From positions 930,001 through 994,000 of the forward strand of contig NZ_CP025979.1 of the NCBI RefSeq assembly GCF_002900365.1: a DNA stretch of 64,000 bases, given 5' to 3'. A program made the translations under genes and the position numbers. This DNA comes from Escherichia marmotae (GTDB taxonomy: Bacteria > Pseudomonadota > Gammaproteobacteria > Enterobacterales > Enterobacteriaceae). This document shows positions 42,855 to 51,857 of this stretch, piece after piece (position 1 is the stretch's first letter; the number at the start of each line of letters is the position of its first letter). Below the pieces are notes generated by a model, which did not search any database, was not told the DNA's origin, and saw only the letters and a program-made list of their open reading frames with translations.

Positions 42855-43523
42855 TTACTTTTTGTTAACGTCAAACATGGTGGCATCAGTCGCCATGTCA
42901 TCAATAACTTGCTTAATGTTTTCGAAAGCCATTGGTGTACTTTCGTTATTCAGGTCTTTACCTTCGCCCTGGCGAACCACTTTAATCACCGGTTTGTTGG
43001 TAGCCGCGTCAATCAGCTCACCTTCAAAGTACAAGCGGGTATCCATGGTACGGTGGCCCGTCGCCATTTGCGTCCCCGCAACAACTAATGCGACAGGAAC
43101 AACTTCATAGAACTGTAACCCTTCTTTGCTGGTATCAACACCGGTAATAGCACCACGGAAAATCAGACTACGTGGGCCAGCGGTAGTCACCAGTGGTTTA
43201 CGCTGCGCAATCGCTTCTTTCATTTCGGTGTTGGTATAGCTCAAAATTTTATCCAGAACTTTCTGCCCTACCTGGGTAGAGGCTTTTGGCACTGGGTAAT
43301 AGGTGATCGGATTCCAGACAATGCTGTCATATTTGCTTTGATCAAAATTTGGATCAACCCAGCGCAATACCGGTTTGCCCGTTGCTGACGTTGTTTCTTG
43401 AAGGTTGGAGTAATTGTTTAAAAAACCAGAATATTTATCCGGCTGGGTGATTTTAGAGGCACAACCAGACAGAGCCAACAAACCGCATAAAGCCGCAACT
43501 TTCGCAATCGATGTGGTACGCAT
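42855..43523 (-). CDS. ydcL: YdcL, lipoprotein (DUF3313)
   Basis: 222 residues. Signal with lipobox ALSGC (lipidated Cys about 21) followed by Ala, so outer-membrane sorting is expected. The mature domain (KYSGFLNNYSNLQET, later FYEVVPVALVVAGTQMATG) is DUF3313. Its function is unknown. Transcribed alone with a 300-base upstream gap. Confidence 0.9.
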   Translation of the reverse strand: MRTTSIAKVAALCGLLALSGCASKITQPDKYSGFLNNYSNLQETTSATGKPVLRWVDPNFDQSKYDSIVWNPITYYPVPKASTQVGQKVLDKILSYTNTEMKEAIAQRKPLVTTAGPRSLIFRGAITGVDTSKEGLQFYEVVPVALVVAGTQMATGHRTMDTRLYFEGELIDAATNKPVIKVVRQGEGKDLNNESTPMAFENIKQVIDDMATDATMFDVNKK

Positions 43524-43825
43524 GAATAATTTCCTGAGATAATTATATTACTTTTTAAGTTATAGCAAAAAGCGCCGCTTCATGTTGTGGCAAAAAAAGT
43601 GTTGTTGAAAATAAATTTTCCAGCCCCTTTTCTGACAATATAGTCAATGACGAAAAGGGGGCTGAGTCAATCATCAATTGTTAATCTTCAGGATGTTAAG
43701 CTAATAAAAAACTTCGCTTCTTGTGATTTATTTCACACCATATTGATAAAAAACATGCCTACCGAAAAGAACAGCCGTTAATCATCTCTACGCGAAGCAT
43801 TTCCATACGCATTGTCCTTTTCTGA
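43524..43825. other. Intergenic region between ydcL and tehB with a stem-loop
   Basis: About 300 bases. A long imperfect inverted repeat, CAGCCCCTTTTC (from 43621) against GAAAAGGGGGCTG (to 43664), lies 160 bases after tehB. It may terminate tehAB or protect a transcript. No ORF is convincing. Confidence 0.5.
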
Positions 43826-44419
43826 TTATTTTTTGCGCGCCAACATAGTAGCAAAACGTAGTTTAATACGATTACCGTTGGCGTCGGTTCGGTGTAGTTC
43901 ACCAACGTCTTCATTGTATTTCAGCATCTCCCAGCCTTCGTAATATCGACGCAACTCCCCCTCTTTGAAGGCAAATGGGAAGCCGACAGTACATGGGAAA
44001 TCAGCGGTATCCATTGCCGCCACAATCAGGTTGTAACCGCCGGGTTTTGTGCAGCGCTGCATATTCGCAATCAGCCCTGGGATGGTTTTCGCCTCCAGGA
44101 ACATCAGCACCACAGTAGAAAGAATAAAATCGTATTGTCCATCAAACGTGAGGCTATTCAGATCGACAACCTGAGTACGTAAATTTTCCAGATTTTCAAT
44201 GGTTTTAATGCGCTCAACGTTAGCAATGCTCATAGCATTTTTATCCCATGCGTCAACATCAAAACCATTAGCTGCAAGGTAAAGGCTATTACGACCATTG
44301 CCACAGCCCAGATCCAGCGTTTTACCCGGTTTAACCACTTTCACGGCTTCCAGAACTTCGGAATGTGTGCGGGTTAATTCATATTTATCAGTAAAGTAGT
44401 TTTCATCACGAATGATCAT
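43826..44419 (-). CDS. tehB: TehB, tellurite-resistance methyltransferase
   Basis: 197 residues, a class I SAM-dependent methyltransferase. Motif I is LDLGCGNGRNSLYLA (about residues 36-50), with the acidic SAM-binding Asp in DVDAWDKNAMS. It methylates tellurite/selenite. Its ATG overlaps the tehA stop by ATGA (44416-44419), so it is translated in coupling with tehA. Confidence 0.95.
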   Translation of the reverse strand: MIIRDENYFTDKYELTRTHSEVLEAVKVVKPGKTLDLGCGNGRNSLYLAANGFDVDAWDKNAMSIANVERIKTIENLENLRTQVVDLNSLTFDGQYDFILSTVVLMFLEAKTIPGLIANMQRCTKPGGYNLIVAAMDTADFPCTVGFPFAFKEGELRRYYEGWEMLKYNEDVGELHRTDANGNRIKLRFATMLARKK

Positions 44420-45420
44420 TCTTTGTCCTCGGATTTCATTAAAACGGCGCGCTCAGTTCTGATTAATAATTTCCCCTGCATCAGAAGCGCGAAAGTACGG
44501 ATGAGCAGTAATGCGATAATAAAATTGGTAAAGATAAATAGCGGCACCGCCAGCGTATGGAAAAAACCATTATCGCTGCCGCTACCCAGATGCAAACCGG
44601 TGGTTGCCAACGCGGATACGCCGAACGAGAAACTCCAGAATGAGGCATTAAACGGTTGCGAGAGATACCACGGCATCAGGCGCAACATGAACAGTAGTTG
44701 CAGCAGCCCATAACCGAAAAGCATTTTCGCCAGTGTGTCACCCTCGCCGCCGTTAACGCTTAACCAGGCGCTACAAGCGACCAGCGCAGGGGCAAGCTGA
44801 ATACCGAGCGATGTCCGCAGCGCCGTGGGTAACTCACCCGAACTACGCAGCCGTTGAAGGATCACCGGTTCAAGACTCAACCAGGAGAAGACGCCAGCGC
44901 CTAAAAAAACCAGACCGGCATCAGTGTAACCTAACGCACCACAGGCCATTGCGCTGATAAAGTTATTGGCAACAGTCGGCAAATAAAGCCCCGGTGTCGT
45001 CGCTTCTTCAGGATGAGAACCGCGCCATAATCCGGCAGTTTGCCAGGCGGCGTAAACCAGTTGAATCACTACGCCAACGCTGAACAGACACACTGCCAAC
45101 GGGCGATACCACGGCACGAAACCAATTGCTACCAGCATCGTCGTTGCCGGAAACAAACTAACAAAACTGCTCATCACCGGATGGCGCACTTCTGCCAGCA
45201 CACTGTGCGGAAAGCGCACCAGCCGGGTAATAAATGCCGTGGTCAGTAATCCCCAAATGATCATCGCCAGGATCACCAGACCATCACCTAACCAGTGACT
45301 GACCTGCCAAACCTGGCTGGCATAGCGCCAGGCAAACCCCATCCCTATCGTTCCCAACACAATGCCAAAGTAGCCAGCCGGTAAATTGAGCACTTTATCG
45401 CTCTGTATCTTCTTACTCAT
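44416..45420 (-). CDS. tehA: TehA, SLAC1-type anion channel, tellurite resistance
   Basis: 334 residues as drawn from ATG 45420 (MSKKIQSDKVLNLPAGYFGI); K-12 is annotated as 330 residues starting at the QSDK position. There are ten membrane helices arranged as five hairpins around a pore lined by a conserved Phe (FISAMACGALG region holds the gate by analogy with the Haemophilus TehA structure). It confers tellurite resistance together with TehB when expressed at high level. Confidence 0.93.
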   Translation of the reverse strand: MSKKIQSDKVLNLPAGYFGIVLGTIGMGFAWRYASQVWQVSHWLGDGLVILAMIIWGLLTTAFITRLVRFPHSVLAEVRHPVMSSFVSLFPATTMLVAIGFVPWYRPLAVCLFSVGVVIQLVYAAWQTAGLWRGSHPEEATTPGLYLPTVANNFISAMACGALGYTDAGLVFLGAGVFSWLSLEPVILQRLRSSGELPTALRTSLGIQLAPALVACSAWLSVNGGEGDTLAKMLFGYGLLQLLFMLRLMPWYLSQPFNASFWSFSFGVSALATTGLHLGSGSDNGFFHTLAVPLFIFTNFIIALLLIRTFALLMQGKLLIRTERAVLMKSEDKE

Positions 45421-45531
45421 TTTGTTTAATTTATAAAGTATATTTGAAATGCATTTTATGGAAATTTCTCAAACATAGCCAGAGTCGCAGAATTTGCTAC
45501 GGTTATAGTAAGTCACCTGCGGGAAAACGCT

Positions 45532-46512
45532 ATGCGCAAATATCGTCTCAGTGAAGAACAGCGAGCCTTTAGTTATCAGGAAGATGGCGATAAAAAGAGT
45601 GTGTTATTACGGCAGATTATTGCCGTAGCCGATTTTAACGATGTGATAACGGGAACCGCTGGCGGCTGGATCGATAGCGAAACGGCGCTGGCACAGGAGG
45701 GAAATTGCTGGATTTACGACCAGAATACCATTGCTTTCGGCGGAACGGTTGTTTCCGGTAATACGCGTATCACCGGTAGTTGCGTGCTGCGGGGGGAGGT
45801 CTACGCAACGGATAACACCTGGATCGATAATAGTGAAATCAGCCAGGGTGCACATATAAGTGACAACGTCACGATTAAAGACTCATTAATATGTGGTCAG
45901 TGTAGAATTTTTGGTCATGCCTGTATCGATCAACATTCAATGATTGTCGCCGCGCAAGGGCTAACGCCCGACCACCATCTTCTGCTGCAAATTTATGATC
46001 GCGCCAGGGTTAGCACCTCGCGAGTTGTCCATCAGGCGCAAATTTATGGCGATGCCGTCGTCCGGTATGCATTTATTGAGCATCGCGCCGAAGTTTTTGA
46101 TTTTGCCCGTATTGAAGGCAATGAAGAAAACAACGTCTGGCTGTGCGACTGTGCGAAAGTCTACGGTCATGCACGTGTGATTGCCGGGACAGGAGAAGAT
46201 GCCATTCCCACCCTTCACTACAGTTCCCAGGTAGCGGAACATGCCACGGTAGAAGGTAATTGTGTGTTAAAGCATCATGTTCTGGTTGGTGGTAACGCCA
46301 TTGTGCGTGGTGGTCCGATTCTGCTCGACGAGCACGTTATCATACAAGGTGACAGTTGCATTACAGGCGCGGTAATGATTGAAAACCATGTGGAGATAAC
46401 CGACCACGCCGTCGTCGAAGCCTTTGATGGCGACGCTATTCATGTACGTGGTCCAAAAGTTATTAACGGCGAGGAACGTATTACACGAACGCCTCTGGCG
46501 GGATTATTGTGA
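45532..46512 (+). CDS. ydcK: YdcK, left-handed beta-helix (hexapeptide-repeat) protein
   Basis: 326 residues dominated by imperfect [LIV]-x4 hexapeptide repeats (for example GNTRITGSCVLRGEVYATDN and HALVEGNCVLK-type turns), forming a left-handed parallel beta-helix with no attached catalytic domain. Proteins of this kind resemble acyltransferase/phage-fibre helices. No function is assigned. Its last nine bases overlap the convergent rimL. Confidence 0.9.
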   Translation: MRKYRLSEEQRAFSYQEDGDKKSVLLRQIIAVADFNDVITGTAGGWIDSETALAQEGNCWIYDQNTIAFGGTVVSGNTRITGSCVLRGEVYATDNTWIDNSEISQGAHISDNVTIKDSLICGQCRIFGHACIDQHSMIVAAQGLTPDHHLLLQIYDRARVSTSRVVHQAQIYGDAVVRYAFIEHRAEVFDFARIEGNEENNVWLCDCAKVYGHARVIAGTGEDAIPTLHYSSQVAEHATVEGNCVLKHHVLVGGNAIVRGGPILLDEHVIIQGDSCITGAVMIENHVEITDHAVVEAFDGDAIHVRGPKVINGEERITRTPLAGLL

Positions 46513-47043
46513 ATCGATAATGCGCGCGTATATATTCACATCATCGTAAGCATCGTTAAGGAATTCAGCCTGTTTCAGACAACCTTCCAGTGTAAAACCA
46601 TTACGCACGGCTACCTTGTTGCTTTGCGGATTGTCCACCCGACATTTGATCACGAAGCGTCGTAGCTCACCGATCCGGGCATAATGATGAATAAACGCCT
46701 GCAGCGCCTGAGAAATAATCCCCTGTCCCTGATGGGACTCGTCCAGCCAGTAGCCGATTTCCGCCGTTTTATTCAGCGGTTCTATACGATTAAATGAGAT
46801 AACGCCGACGAGTTCATCTTCTTTGAAAATCATGAACATTTTGGCATAGCCGCGTTGATGCAACATCATATTGCCCTGCACCGTTTTTCGCGTGTCCTCT
46901 TCGCTGTGCACAAACTGCGGCCAGTTTAACGATTGTTGTAACCAGGTTTTGTTTTTACAGGTTAATTGATACAGCGGTGTGACGTGTCTTTCTTCAACGG
47001 CACGTAATTCAAGTGATTCACTCACTTTAATCGTCTCGGTCAT
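46504..47043 (-). CDS. rimL: RimL, ribosomal protein L7/L12 serine N-acetyltransferase
   Basis: 179 residues, GNAT fold. The acetyl-CoA loop is DESHQGQGIISQALQAF (about residues 102-118). It acetylates the N-terminal Ser of L12 to give L7, and also inactivates processed microcin C. It follows ydcH after a terminator and is separately transcribed. Confidence 0.94.
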   Translation of the reverse strand: MTETIKVSESLELRAVEERHVTPLYQLTCKNKTWLQQSLNWPQFVHSEEDTRKTVQGNMMLHQRGYAKMFMIFKEDELVGVISFNRIEPLNKTAEIGYWLDESHQGQGIISQALQAFIHHYARIGELRRFVIKCRVDNPQSNKVAVRNGFTLEGCLKQAEFLNDAYDDVNIYARIIDSQ

Positions 47044-47059
47044 AATCCTTACATCAGTT

Positions 47060-47084
47060 TAAAAAGCCGCCCTGCTGGCGGCTT
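47060..47084 (-). terminator. Terminator of ydcH
   Basis: Stem AAGCCGCC / GGCGGCTT around CTGCT; on the minus strand it is followed by TTTTTAAAC. It lies between ydcH and rimL. Confidence 0.88.
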
Positions 47085-47091
47085 AGAAAGT

Positions 47092-47316
47092 TTACATCTC
47101 TTTGACGCTCTCCTGCTGCAGGATTTTAAGCATCTCATCCTTTAACTGTAACTTTTGTTTTTTCATGCGAACCACTTCCGCATTGTACCCTCGACCGTCA
47201 GAACCTTCCTTTCTGGCAATTTCATGATCAAGTTTATTGTGTTTATCGAACAAGGACATAAAGCGAGGATTTTCGTTTTTCAGACGGGATATTAAATCTC
47301 GGTATTCTGGAAACAT
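47092..47316 (-). CDS. ydcH: YdcH, small DUF465 coiled-coil protein
   Basis: 74 residues from ATG 47316 (MFPEYRDLISRLKNENPRFM), preceded by CAGGGAGTGCGT. It is highly charged and helical with KLDHEIARKEG and VRMKKQKLQLKDEMLKILQ, the DUF465 pattern. Function unknown, matches K-12 YdcH. Confidence 0.9.
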   Translation of the reverse strand: MFPEYRDLISRLKNENPRFMSLFDKHNKLDHEIARKEGSDGRGYNAEVVRMKKQKLQLKDEMLKILQQESVKEM

Positions 47317-47456
47317 ACGCACTCCCTGTTAGTGGCTGACAAGGTGTATCTGAAATACACACCATCAGATTACTCATTTAGCGTAAGGAAAAATGCGAGC
47401 AGGATCGTGTTTAACCAGACGGCACCCTCCGGAAGAAGGTGCCGAAGAAAAGACGA

Positions 47457-49112
47457 TTAATTCATCACGCGATCGTCAACATACTGACGTTTATCCGGTG
47501 CTGGTGGGAAATATTGATACAGCCATGTTTCACTGATGGCATCGCCCTGACAACGTAGATACATCCGCATATCAACCGGTTCGGTAGAGTCCGAGGTCGG
47601 ATACCAGTCAAACTGAATACGGTAACCATCTATTGGTTCAATGTAGAGAATTTCGATTTGCTTCGCTTCACCACTGGAAAGCGTGATGACCGGTTCAATC
47701 CCTTTCGGCGCTGCTGCTTTCAGATCACCACCGACAAAATCGACGGCGAAACGACGCGCCCATTTTTCCGGATAGTGTTCACCTGGTGCCCAGCCTTCCG
47801 GAAAACCACCCATGCCGGTACGCGTCGCCATAACTCGCGCTAATGGACAATGAACAGGAGGTTGCGCACTCCAGTACAGACGATACTGGAACGCCAGTTC
47901 GTCGCCCGCTTTAATTGCTTTCTCCGGTTGCCAGAAACAGACAATGTTATCCAGCGTTTCCCCAGTTGTCGGGATCTCCATCAAACCGATAGTGCCTTTC
48001 CCCCACTGGTTACGTGGCTCCACCCACAGACTTGGGCGTTTGTTGTACCAGCCCATGATGTCCTGATAATGGGAGAAGTCGCGATCCAGTTGTAATAAAC
48101 CAAACCCTTTGGGGTTGTTGTCGGTATAGGCATTGAACTGCAATTTTTGCGGGTTATTCAGCGGACGGCAGATCCACTCACCATTACCCCGCCACATGGA
48201 AAGACGGTCGGAGTCATGGATTTGCGGATGGATGGTGTCACACATCCGACGTTCGTTAGTACCACAACTGAACATGCTGGTCATCGGCGCAATGCCCAGT
48301 TGTTTAATGTCTTTGCGCGCATACAGGTGATTCTCAACATCCATAATCACCTGGCTCTTCTCACAATGGATGGTGAACTTATAGGCACCGGTAATGCTGG
48401 CACTATCGAGCAACGCATAAACGGTAAAGGTGGTTGCACCCGGTTTTACCGTATCGAACCAGAAAGCGGTAAAGTCGGGGAACTCTTCTTTGCTGTCGGT
48501 ATAAGTGTCGATCGCAAGACCACGCGCCGACAAACCATATTGATAAGTGTCATCAACAGCACGGAAATAACTGGCACCGAGGAAAGAAACTACGTCGCGG
48601 CGCGCCAGTTCTGGCGCTTTAAACACTCGGAACCCCGCAAAGCCGAGATCGCTTTGCCCTTCCAGTTGTTTGGTATCGACACCCGCATCGTTGTATTTGA
48701 ATAACTCCGGGCGGAAGTGAATTTCGCGCGCCAGATGAGTTGCCGGATCGACAGAGAACATGCGCACGCGGCGACGGAATCCCATTCCCATATGGAAGAA
48801 CTGAGCGTCAAGCTGGCGATTTTCAACGTTATGCCATAACGATTTTTCGGCGTCGTATTGAATGCTGTTATAGGCCTGAGGCGTCATTGTCGCCAGCGTA
48901 TCGGGTAACGGACGCGGCGCGCCTCGCCACGTTTTTTGCGCTAAATCATGCGCCATTGACTGTAAAATAGAGAAGTCAAAACGCTGGGTTTGCCCGTCGG
49001 CAATGTCCGATTCTGCTGCGAACGCAGCCTGAGAAAAAAGAGAAGCAATGCCGCTAGTCCCGCACACGGCGGCCATAGCCATTGAACCTTTAATAAATCG
49101 TCTACGATCCAT
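47457..49112 (-). CDS. opgD: OpgD (MdoD), periplasmic glucan biosynthesis protein
   Basis: 551 residues. A twin-arginine signal MDRRRFIKGSMAMAAVCGTS directs Tat export. The mature protein is an MdoG-family beta-sandwich/glucosidase-like fold (FRRRVRMFSVDPATHLAREI, later LSMWRGNGEWICRPLNNPQ). OpgD controls the backbone structure of osmoregulated periplasmic glucans; recent work shows beta-1,2-glucanase activity in the family. Transcribed alone. Confidence 0.95.
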   Translation of the reverse strand: MDRRRFIKGSMAMAAVCGTSGIASLFSQAAFAAESDIADGQTQRFDFSILQSMAHDLAQKTWRGAPRPLPDTLATMTPQAYNSIQYDAEKSLWHNVENRQLDAQFFHMGMGFRRRVRMFSVDPATHLAREIHFRPELFKYNDAGVDTKQLEGQSDLGFAGFRVFKAPELARRDVVSFLGASYFRAVDDTYQYGLSARGLAIDTYTDSKEEFPDFTAFWFDTVKPGATTFTVYALLDSASITGAYKFTIHCEKSQVIMDVENHLYARKDIKQLGIAPMTSMFSCGTNERRMCDTIHPQIHDSDRLSMWRGNGEWICRPLNNPQKLQFNAYTDNNPKGFGLLQLDRDFSHYQDIMGWYNKRPSLWVEPRNQWGKGTIGLMEIPTTGETLDNIVCFWQPEKAIKAGDELAFQYRLYWSAQPPVHCPLARVMATRTGMGGFPEGWAPGEHYPEKWARRFAVDFVGGDLKAAAPKGIEPVITLSSGEAKQIEILYIEPIDGYRIQFDWYPTSDSTEPVDMRMYLRCQGDAISETWLYQYFPPAPDKRQYVDDRVMN

Positions 49113-49336
49113 ACCTGAAAGTGAGTCCTTCTGGTGTAGTGAATGGTCCCGCGCTGGTCGTATTCAGCGGCAAGAAAATGCTTGTTTATAACCGCTCACT
49201 CTAGACAATATTTATTAATAATCCAATTGTTAGACACAGAGAATCTGCACAAATTGGCATTTTTTTTTGTCGATGGGAAGAGCCTGATTCGTTTGTAAAA
49301 TCAGGCAAATTTTTGCAAAGTCGGATGCACCGAATT

Positions 49337-50680
49337 TTAAAGCAAACCACAGCGGCGTTTACTGCGTTCTTCCGCTTCCTGATAGAGCTGAAACTCATCA
49401 AACACCGGACACCCCAGCGCCTGTTCAAAAGCTTCCCGGCTGGCATTGCCGCGACTGCGCATTTGCGTTTCATTGCCCAGATTCGACTGGAAGATCCCCG
49501 CAGCACTAACCGGCAGAAAATCCTCATAAGTAATAGGTTGCGCTACGACCCAACCACGTTCGATCAAAGGTTGAGGATCATCACCGGGATGAATCGCCCG
49601 ACGATGTGCCTCACCCGACGGCGTCAGGCGATAACGAAACCATGCCAATCCATGCTGTCGCATCAGAAATTCACTGTCCGGAAAGGCACTAAAGGTTTCC
49701 TGCAGATGAAGTTGGTGTGTGAGATTATCCTGTCCTGTTCCGGCATTACGCAGAAGTACATCATACAGTTGCCGTCCTTTCGGCGTTAACGCCACACCGC
49801 GTTGCTCTATCTCGCCAAAGCGCGCGGTATGCGTCCCCTGCTTTTGCCCTGCAAACATGACCGACTCTTCCAGCGCCTTAAAGCTGGTCTGGCGCAGTAA
49901 AATCGGCACCTCGCGGCGCGGCGGTCCTTCGATCAGAATTTTGGGTTCGATACCGCATTCGGGCATCATCGACTGAACTCTGTCGATATCCAGGGTACGT
50001 GGCGTCAGGTGGTTAATATGGCAGCCGTGAAAACAGACCACATCAGCAATTAGTCGATGTTCGTTATGCAATGCGCGATAGGTTTCTTCATCCACCGTTG
50101 CCGACTGATGCCAGCGAAACGTCTCCAGAGCTTCCTGCACAAACTCCCGCGCCTGTGCTTCGCTAAAGCCACCTTCCTGATCATATTCATCTAACAGTTG
50201 TCGACAACGCGGGGTAAAGATATCGCGCTGATGCAAAATCTCCGCCGCCTTCTGGCGTAAGGTTTCGTTTTCGATAAGCTCAAGGCGAAGTAATGAGGTA
50301 AAAATCCGGAAAGGATTACGCGCCAGCGAGGCATCATCGATAGGACGAAATGCCGTGGAATGTACCGGCACGCCCGCCTGCGAGAGATCGTAATAGCTCA
50401 CCGGATACATCCCCATAATGGCGAATATCCGCCGTAATGTAGCAAGCTCCTGCGCAGTTCCCACACGTATCGCGCCATGACGTTCAACGTTAAGTCGCGC
50501 CAGCTCATCCGCATTAACCATTTTTTCATGCAATTGGGGATTGTTTTCCAGCACAGCCAGATTTACATCAGCTACCAGTTCCAGCAACGTACCGTACTGT
50601 GGAACTTCTTGCTGATACATGGCAGACATTGCCTGCGAAAACTGTTCCCGAATCTCATCCGCCGTGATGCTGTTCGCCAT
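49337..50680 (-). CDS. ydcJ: YdcJ, DUF1338 (2-oxoadipate decarboxylase/hydroxylase, HglS-type)
   Basis: 447 residues from ATG 50680 (MANSITADEIREQFSQAMSA), behind GGAGGCAGATATT. Metal-binding residues of the family are visible: His near GVPVHSTAFRPID (about 107), a His in ADVVCFHGCHINHLTPRTLD (about 225-235) and a C-terminal Glu. Homologues convert 2-oxoadipate to 2-hydroxyglutarate with non-haem iron in lysine catabolism. Relative to K-12 the motif reads VCFHGCHINH rather than VCFPGCHINH, as I recall. Divergent from ydcI, which may regulate it. Confidence 0.9.
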   Translation of the reverse strand: MANSITADEIREQFSQAMSAMYQQEVPQYGTLLELVADVNLAVLENNPQLHEKMVNADELARLNVERHGAIRVGTAQELATLRRIFAIMGMYPVSYYDLSQAGVPVHSTAFRPIDDASLARNPFRIFTSLLRLELIENETLRQKAAEILHQRDIFTPRCRQLLDEYDQEGGFSEAQAREFVQEALETFRWHQSATVDEETYRALHNEHRLIADVVCFHGCHINHLTPRTLDIDRVQSMMPECGIEPKILIEGPPRREVPILLRQTSFKALEESVMFAGQKQGTHTARFGEIEQRGVALTPKGRQLYDVLLRNAGTGQDNLTHQLHLQETFSAFPDSEFLMRQHGLAWFRYRLTPSGEAHRRAIHPGDDPQPLIERGWVVAQPITYEDFLPVSAAGIFQSNLGNETQMRSRGNASREAFEQALGCPVFDEFQLYQEAEERSKRRCGLL

Positions 50681-50896
50681 AATATCTGCCTCCAGTGGTC
50701 GATAATCTGGAGTGTAGGTAACTGCATTCACTCTGGTGTGAAGAATTTACAAACTGTGATCTCCCCGCGAAATCAGCAAAGCTGGACATTCCAAGGTAAC
50801 AAAATTGCTTTAAATGTTAATAATATTTTGCAATCAGGTTATCATAATTAAACAACTTCACTTGTCAGCGGCACAGCTTCGTTTTTAACATCGCTT

Positions 50897-51820
50897 ATGG
50901 AAAAAAATAGTCTGTTTAGTCAGCGCATCCGTTTGCGCCACCTTCATACATTCGTAGCTGTCGCACAACAAGGAACTTTGGGGCGCGCGGCTGAAACCCT
51001 TAATCTGAGCCAACCTGCGCTCTCTAAGACACTGAATGAACTGGAGCAATTGACGGGCGCTCGCTTATTTGACCGTGGACGTCAGGGCGCACAACTTACC
51101 TTACCCGGCGAGCAATTTTTAACCCATGCAGTCAGAGTGCTTGACGCCATCAACACCGCTGGTCAGGCGCTTAATCGTAAAGAAGGACTTAACAATGATG
51201 TTGTAAGAGTTGGTGCATTACCTACTGCTGCGCTGGGGATCTTGCCTTCCGTTATCGGTCAGTTTCATCAACAACAAAAAGAGACCACTCTGCAAGTCGC
51301 CACCATGAGTAACACCATGATTCTGGCCGGATTAAAAACAGGAGAAATCGATATCGGTGTTGGCCGGATGTCAGATCCTGAACTGATGACCGGGCTTAAT
51401 TATGAATTGCTGTTTCTCGAATCACTGAAACTGGTTGTCCGGCCTAATCACCCACTCCTGCAGGAAAACGTGACGCTAAGTCGGGTACTGGAATGGCCTG
51501 TTGTCGTATCACCGGAAGGCACTGCACCACGCCAACATTCAGATGCGCTAGTACAGAGCCAGGGTTGTAAAATTCCTTCGGGTTGTATCGAAACGCTTTC
51601 AGCCTCTCTTTCACGTCAGCTTACGGTTGAATATGACTATGTATGGTTTGTCCCTTCTGGCGCAGTAAAAGACGATCTGCGTCATGCCACGCTGGTGGCG
51701 CTGCCTGTTTCGGGACAGGGTGCTGGCGAACCTATTGGAATACTAACACGCGTAGATGCGACGCTCTCTTCCGGCTGTCAGCTAATGATTAACGCCATTC
51801 GGAAATCAATGCCGTTCTGA
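50897..51820 (+). CDS. ydcI: YdcI, LysR-type transcriptional regulator
   Basis: 307 residues. The N-terminal winged helix contains LGRAAETLNLSQPALSKTLN (about residues 28-47), followed by a two-lobed LysR substrate domain. In Salmonella and E. coli YdcI is linked to acid-stress resistance and housekeeping regulation. Divergent from ydcJ over a 216-base AT-rich spacer that should hold both promoters. It ends in a clear terminator. Confidence 0.93.
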   Translation: MEKNSLFSQRIRLRHLHTFVAVAQQGTLGRAAETLNLSQPALSKTLNELEQLTGARLFDRGRQGAQLTLPGEQFLTHAVRVLDAINTAGQALNRKEGLNNDVVRVGALPTAALGILPSVIGQFHQQQKETTLQVATMSNTMILAGLKTGEIDIGVGRMSDPELMTGLNYELLFLESLKLVVRPNHPLLQENVTLSRVLEWPVVVSPEGTAPRQHSDALVQSQGCKIPSGCIETLSASLSRQLTVEYDYVWFVPSGAVKDDLRHATLVALPVSGQGAGEPIGILTRVDATLSSGCQLMINAIRKSMPF

Positions 51821-51826
51821 AAGGTA

Positions 51827-51856
51827 AAGGGATCTTGAGATCCCTTCTTTAATCTT
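51827..51856 (+). terminator. Terminator between ydcI and trg
   Basis: Perfect stem AAGGGATC (51827-51834) / GATCCCTT (51839-51846) with loop TTGA, followed by CTTTAATCTTTT. It serves ydcI; trg is convergent. Confidence 0.88.
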
Positions 51857-51857
51857 T